From the NCBI GenBank assembly GCA_048213135.1, contig PS015040.1, positions 45,982 through 72,865 of the forward strand: a DNA stretch of 26,884 nt. Direction: 5' to 3'. The DNA comes from Reclinomonas americana ATCC 50394. Taxonomy: Eukaryota > Jakobida > Jakobea > Jakobida. The translations under genes and the position numbers were made by a program. Positions 22,601 to 26,884 of this stretch are shown here, in pieces. Position 1 is the stretch's first letter; each line of letters starts with the position of its first letter. The notes beneath the pieces are model-generated. The model was not told where the DNA came from. It saw only the letters and a program-made list of their open reading frames with translations, and did no database searches.

Positions 22601-22730
22601 AGGGGAATGGAGTGACGACCGTGGACAACTCGCGCGCCTCGCTCTCCGTGACTCCAGGCAGTGAGAAACGAATGCCACTCGAGTCAGAGACCGCCGGTGC
22701 AGCAGAGGAAGACGACGAGGAGGATGCCAT
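19695..22730 (-). CDS. Large predicted helical protein of unknown family (about 12 exons)
   Basis: I do not recognise the family. ATG at 22730 starts a Ser/Ala-rich leader, then SGIRFSLPGVTESEARELST. Later exons encode IPFYVLASLVFDNK, VLEAPLSSLLRPRHP, RQHALQVIAHVLREHF, NRKPLRRPDFFAPLWHRVFA, WTEWHKTNQLFIDFMAASLV, FCFNFITQLYAHHVPPADD, FRAKSAQQFSGIALVLSVYL, LTFEDRFDHTMLGLVKVWLP, LHVAGETFAAAALKYCNVVL, ARPDLFHRYVNMLYGFPVYR and HLWFNAIGAIFRLFEPFKLR. The last exon ends at TGA 19695. The amphipathic helices and aromatic/Leu spacing suggest an alpha-solenoid (HEAT-like) scaffold of some 800 residues, but this is inference. No catalytic motif or clear membrane segment was seen. Introns are short with GT-AG ends. 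It converges with the + strand neighbour, 29 bp between stops. Confidence 0.6.
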
Positions 22731-22839
22731 GGCGCACGCAACAAGTCGGAAGAACACAGAAGCAGGACGATGGTGACAAACATGACAAGCACGAGGGGAA
22801 GGGTATAATTACAGCAGCACCCACAAGGAAAAGAGCAGA

Positions 22840-23713
22840 TTACATGCTACCACGCAGGCGTGGCACCTCCGCATCGAGCAGTCCCTGCGGCGGCTTCACG
22901 CACTGCACACCAGCGGGTCGCGTGGCGACATCCGGCGGCAGCGTCGCGCCCAAGTCCGTCACCGAGTACCAGTCGTAGCGCACATTCGTGCTGTTCCAGC
23001 CCATGATCGTAAACGGCTCACTGAGCAGCACCAGTCAACAGTCAACAGACGACCGACGTGCACGAAAGAAAAGCTATTGTTATCCAGCAGACCTCGCGGT
23101 GACCCACGAGTAGAACGTGTTCTGCTGATTGAACACGTTGAAGATGCCACGGAAGGCATACGCCTCCACTCCACGCACAAGCTCCATGCCCACAAACGTG
23201 GTGTTGGCCAGCAGGTCTTGCGGAAACACGTCTGCGCACATCAGAAGTTATCGTATGTTCGAGTTTTCTCTCTCTCGCGTCCTCGTCGCGCAACTGCTGG
23301 TGGCATCCGTGTGCACACACATGAGCGAGCCAGCAGCCGATCCATACAAAAAGTACTCAAACTGCACGCGTAATGCCGAGTCAGCAACCACGCAGTCAGT
23401 CTTTTGACTGACCACTCCCCTCGCCGACCTGATCAGTCTTTGTGACATACTCGCGATTGTAGACCAGCGGGCCCAACAGTGTGGCATCCTCGCGATACAA
23501 CACCGACTCCCCATTGGCATCAAACGAGAACCAGGCCATCATGGAGCCCTGTGTGACACCCGCACAAAAGGCGCTCTTGCCGGAGCATTGCACACTGCCG
23601 GTGACAAAGGCGTTGGTCGGAAGCTTTGGCCGCGGAGGTGCGGCGGTGACAATCACGGTGGCTGTTGCGGCGAGCAACAGAAGTGAGAGGAGGAGGAGGA
23701 GTGCGCGACGCAT
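22840..23713 (-). CDS. Secreted ependymin/LolA-fold-like protein, 4 exons, 223 aa
   Basis: Exons 23429-23713, 23295-23361, 23093-23231 and 22840-23020 sum to 672 nt (223 codons plus TAA). ATG at 23713 begins a classic signal peptide: MRR, then a Leu-rich core (LLLLLSLLLLAATATV), with likely cleavage near AAPPRP. The mature part has paired Cys (VQCSGKSAFC and a late VQC) and short beta-like strands: MMAWFSFDANGESVLYRED, FEYFLYGSAAGSLMCVHTD, NTTFVGMELVRGVEAYAFRG, NTFYSWVT, and NVRYDWYSV. NTT and NST are possible N-glycosylation sites. This pattern resembles ependymin/LolA-like lipid-binding secreted proteins found in many protists. That assignment is by pattern, not by a diagnostic motif. Intron 2 begins GTTGCG. 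The P450 start is 71 bp away in the opposite direction. Confidence 0.75.
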
Positions 23714-23784
23714 GAGTGTGAGAAGAGTGAGAAGGCTGCAGGACACTGTCTTTGTTCGTTTGTTTGTTGTGGAGGGAGTGAGAG
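23714..23784. promoter_or_regulatory. 71-bp divergent promoter region
   Basis: Separates the ATG of the secreted protein (leftward) from the predicted P450 ATG (rightward). It contains TTTGTTCGTTTGTTTGTTG. Assigned by position only, and it depends on the P450 start being at 23785. Confidence 0.35.
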
Positions 23785-25927
23785 ATGGATCCGTCGTTGT
23801 TCTCACTGGAGACTACTGGTCTCATTGTCTTTGTTGCGTCTGCAAGTGCTACTGTGTGCACTGTGTGTGTGAGAGAGACAAGCACGTGATTGTTGTTGTT
23901 CCGCACTCTCTCTTTCTCTCGCTCTCTCTCCTCTCTCCCTCGCTCTCTCTCTCTCTCTGTGCATGTGTGTGTTTTGAAGCTCACACTGATCTCGCACAGT
24001 GGTGTTGTGTGATCGCGCTGGTGCTGTTGGTGACTGTTGCGCCCTCGCTCATGCTGTGGAAGGTCTGTGCCTGCTCTTCCGTCTTCATGTACTGTGCGAC
24101 TCAAGTTGTGTGCTGTGCAGGGCTTTCCGTACTGGCGACGATGGTGGCATTTGCGACGCATTCCGCGTGTGGAAGGCAATCTGTTATACGGGTCGACTGT
24201 GGACTTCTTCTTTGGTGCGTGCGTGCGCGTCCTTGTGCTCCCCTTACGTGCACCACACTCACTTGGTGATTGTCGGGAACAGGCTGGCATCAGTACTTGG
24301 CGCGACAGCATGTGATTCTGGGTCGGATCATCACGGTGCGACTCGTCTTCAAGCCGGTGGTGGTGGTCGGTGACACGGACGCTGCGCGACGCGTTCTGTT
24401 TGACGATGAGGAGTCGCGCAAGTATGGCATGTCGAGCTTCAACATGCTGCTGACTGATCTGCTGGGGCGGCATGCGGAGCCGCTGGCCAGCTGCCCGGCG
24501 GCGTCGCAGTTGGTGGAGAAGACGCTGTCGGGCGGGGCGGTGCTTGCTCGCATGCGCGACACGGTGTGCGACGCGTGTGATGTGCTCGGGGACAAGCCCG
24601 AGGGTACCGTGTCGGAGGGCCAACGCGTGCACATGACGTTTGCATTCGAGGCCATTATGCGGCTGTGCTTTGGTGAGGAGACGGGCGCGTTCGACCGTCA
24701 CCCGAAAGTGCTCGAGTGCCTCGATGAGATCATGATGGAGATCGATACGCGCTTCCACGACAGCAACGGCTACTTCTCCTGGCCCAACTCCAAGCGGCGC
24801 AAGGAGTGGGAGCAGAATGTGCACTTTGTCACGCAGTACATTGACGACATGATCCAGTGCCGCGTGACGGAGCGCCTGTCGGGTGGCGACAGTAATGCGC
24901 CGACTGACCTGCTCGACTCCATGTTGGCCTCGTTCGGCAACTCGCCATCGGTGGAGCAGCTGAAGCAGCTGCGGTCGCACGTCCTCTGCGTGCTCGTGAG
25001 TGGCATCTACTCCACGGCCAGTCTGCTTGTGTGGGCCGTGTACTATGCCGCCACGAATCCGCAGGTGGCCACGAAGGTTTGGTGGATAGCATGTGCCCGT
25101 CTCGTCTCTACTGTGCCGTCGCTCACAACCAGTGCACATGCAGCTCCGCGAGGAGGCCGACCGCGTGTTCAAGAATCGCGCAGTGACAGTGACGCCGGCG
25201 GTGCTGGAATCGATGCGATACACCGAGGCGTTCCTGATGGAGACCATGCGACTCGCACCGCCGGTGGTGAACCTGTCGCGACGAACGCTGGAGGCCACCA
25301 CCATTGGGGGGTATCCGGTGCCCGCCGACGTGGATGTGATGATCTCGGTGTATGCGTTGCACACGGACAAGGATGTGTGGGGCGACCAGACGCTGGAGTT
25401 TTCACCGGAGCGCTTCATGGAGGACTCTGCCGAGGCGCGCAAGCGACTCGAGTCGTTCTTTTTCCTGCCAGGTGAACTGTGGTCTCGCGTACCCACTCCA
25501 ATCGCAAGAAGCTGTGCTAATCTCTCTCTCGCGCGCGCGTGTGTGTGTGTGTGTGGTTGTGTTGTTGAGCAGGCATGTGCCCGGGTGTTGACTTTGCGGT
25601 CAGACTCGGCAAACTGTACATTGCTGAGTTGATCCGACGGTGAATCCGAGTGCGTCTCTCCGCACGAACGCCCTCCCGTGTTCAAACTTGCTTTGTGTTG
25701 CAGGTTCGACATCGTGTTCCCACCAGGACTCTCGCTGACGGGCGCGCCTGGCATGCACGGCATGCACTATGCCGCAGGTGAGAGGCAGTCTTGCTTATGT
25801 GGGGGAAGTGTCCATCCCTTTTCTGACTCTTTGGGCACTCGCAGAGGGCGTGCCTCTGTCGGTGCACAAGCGCGGTGGCGCACGCGCCGTCGATGCATCG
25901 GCGGCATCCGGCAGCGGTGCCAGATAA
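23785..25927 (+). CDS. Cytochrome P450, membrane-anchored, atypical heme and I-helix motifs (8 exons, 518 aa)
   Basis: Heme-thiolate protein, probably on the ER. Exons: 23785-23818, 23980-24062, 24121-24214, 24283-25076, 25144-25471, 25573-25639, 25704-25777 and 25845-25927. The sum is 1557 nt, exactly 518 codons plus TAA. The N-terminal anchor is WCCVIALVLLVTVAPSLMLW. The I-helix reads LVSGIYSTASLLVWAVYYAA, so the usual acidic residue before Thr is Tyr. The K-helix ExxR is ETMR, and SPERF is the PERF motif. The heme loop is FFFLPGMCPGVDFA: Phe, Cys and last Gly are present with normal spacing, but the usual Gly and Arg of FxxGxRxCxG are Leu and Gly. Such changes are known in P450s that isomerise peroxides rather than activate oxygen, so a non-monooxygenase role is possible. 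The first exon is inferred from phase and is less certain. Confidence 0.9.
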
Positions 25928-26085
25928 TATTGTCAGTGTTGTGTCAGTGTGTGTTAATCGTCCACGTTAGAGATCTGCTGTTTGTGAAGCCGCGGCTCAC
26001 CATGCATTTCCGAGGGGTTTCTGTGCATTCGCTGAGGCGTTGGCGACACTTGTCCAATCCTTCCACACTCACGACAGGTTTTCTT
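25928..26085. other. Convergent spacer between P450 and YEATS gene
   Basis: 158 bp of unremarkable sequence holding the 3' ends of both converging genes. No additional feature seen. Confidence 0.5.
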
Positions 26086-26717
26086 TCATTCAATCGTGGC
26101 CGTTCGCCGTGCTGCTGCGGCCCCACGCCGAATGGTGGTCATGCGGTAGTCCAGATCCTGAATCTGTCGAATGTACGCGTCCTTCATCGCCAGCAGCTGC
26201 GCATGCGCCTGGTTCATCTGTGCCACCTCCTCGCGCGGATCTGTCGACGGCGCCAGCTCGTCGAGTACCTCCTGACACTCCAGCTGCGCCGAGGCCGGCG
26301 CAGGCACGCGAGGAGTGCTCAGCAGACGCGCCAACTCAGCCGGTGGTCTCACCAGCACCAGTTCCTCAAACTGTTCCGAGACAACAGGCTGTGCTCCGTT
26401 TGCCGCCAGTAATGAGCATGCAAGCGAGCAAACGAGAGAGTGAAAGAGAGACAAACCTCGCTCTTGACAATGCCCGTGTGATCATGCAAGCGCAACCAGT
26501 GCGGCAACTGCACCGAGAAGCCACCACGAAAGTTGATGGTGATGAGGATCTCAAACTCGCCCCAGCCCTCCTCAAACACCTCATACGGAGGTCGCTTGAT
26601 GACACGCCGAGGCTCCGCAAACGTCTCGTGCAGATCAAACACCACACTCTCCAGCACCACACTCAAGTCGACATTGGCGTGTGGTGATCGCACATACGCA
26701 CACCAGCGATGCGTTTT
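26086..26717 (-). CDS. YEATS-domain protein, GAS41/YAF9-like (3' exons only)
   Basis: Acyl-lysine histone reader of the type shared by NuA4/TIP60 and SWR1/SRCAP chromatin complexes. Two exons are visible, 26457-26717 and 26086-26388, joined in phase 0 and ending TGA at 26086. The YEATS core is clear: KTHRWCAYVRSPHANVDLS, VVFDLHETFAEPRRVIKRPP, then YEVFEEGWGEFEILITINF. After it the usual loop region reads FRGGFSVQLPHWLRLHDHTG, diverged from animal GAS41. The C-terminal exon is a predicted coiled coil (EELVLVRPPAELARLL, then QMNQAHAQLLAMKDAYIRQI), matching GAS41/Yaf9 architecture. The start and first YEATS strands lie beyond the right edge, past the (GT)n tract, which is probably intronic. Confidence 0.88.
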
Positions 26718-26743
26718 CTGTGAGCGGGAGAGTGATGAGGAAT

Positions 26744-26884
<141 letters not shown>

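Noticed and set aside
23520-25763. A 747-codon minus-strand open frame.
   Set aside because: It runs antisense to the P450 and partly overlaps the secreted protein in the wrong frame. The GC-rich coding strand suppresses stops.

Overview
This is a stretch of nuclear genome from a unicellular eukaryote, most likely a protist. It holds many genes broken by short introns (mostly about 55-160 nt). The coding families are eukaryote-specific: APC2, nucleostemin, YEATS/GAS41, ethanolamine kinase, SLC25 carrier and microsomal P450. Coding exons are GC-rich, spacers are tiny, and introns carry simple repeats (GT, GA/TC, GAA, TACG, TAG). A coiled-coil protein of ciliary type at the left edge hints at a flagellated cell. 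I cannot name the species. Three assembly gaps (6541-7024, 17991-18010, 19319-19459) are present.

Layout, left to right. The 3' end of a coiled-coil gene (+, 205-571) faces two tandem glutathione S-transferase genes (-, 728-2591 and 2670-4470). Behind them on the same strand is a complete 14-exon glucose-6-phosphate dehydrogenase gene (-, 4583-8170; 505 aa when exons are joined). An 850-bp spacer follows, then a nucleostemin/GNL3-type GTPase (-, 9021-11663). That gene is divergent from a mitochondrial carrier (+, about 11921-13197). The carrier converges, 64 bp apart, on anaphase-promoting complex subunit 2 (-, 13262-16450). An ethanolamine kinase follows (-, 16552-18424; 358 aa), with a gapped (GT)n microsatellite in its second intron. 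It shares a 141-bp divergent promoter with an unrecognised gene (+, 18566-19665). That gene converges, 29 bp apart, on a large unrecognised helical protein (-, 19695-22730). Next is a secreted ependymin/LolA-like protein (-, 22840-23713; 223 aa), divergent by 71 bp from a cytochrome P450 (+, 23785-25927; 518 aa). The window ends in a partial YEATS-domain gene (-, 26086 to about 26717) followed by a (GT)n tract.

Functional links. G6PD supplies NADPH, which keeps glutathione reduced, and two GST genes lie immediately downstream on the same strand, so this is a plausible redox/detoxification neighbourhood. The remaining genes are housekeeping (ribosome biogenesis, cell cycle, phospholipid synthesis, chromatin) with no obvious shared pathway. 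I found no bacterial-type operon, defence system, virus, transposon or CRISPR array.

The most striking signal is in the splice sites. At least ten introns in seven or eight genes start with GTTGCG (one similar intron with GTTGAC) instead of GTRAGT-like donors. Using this donor restores correct frames and family-typical protein sequence, and it dissolves an apparent G6PD-GST fusion. The P450 also lacks residues that are nearly invariant in the family.
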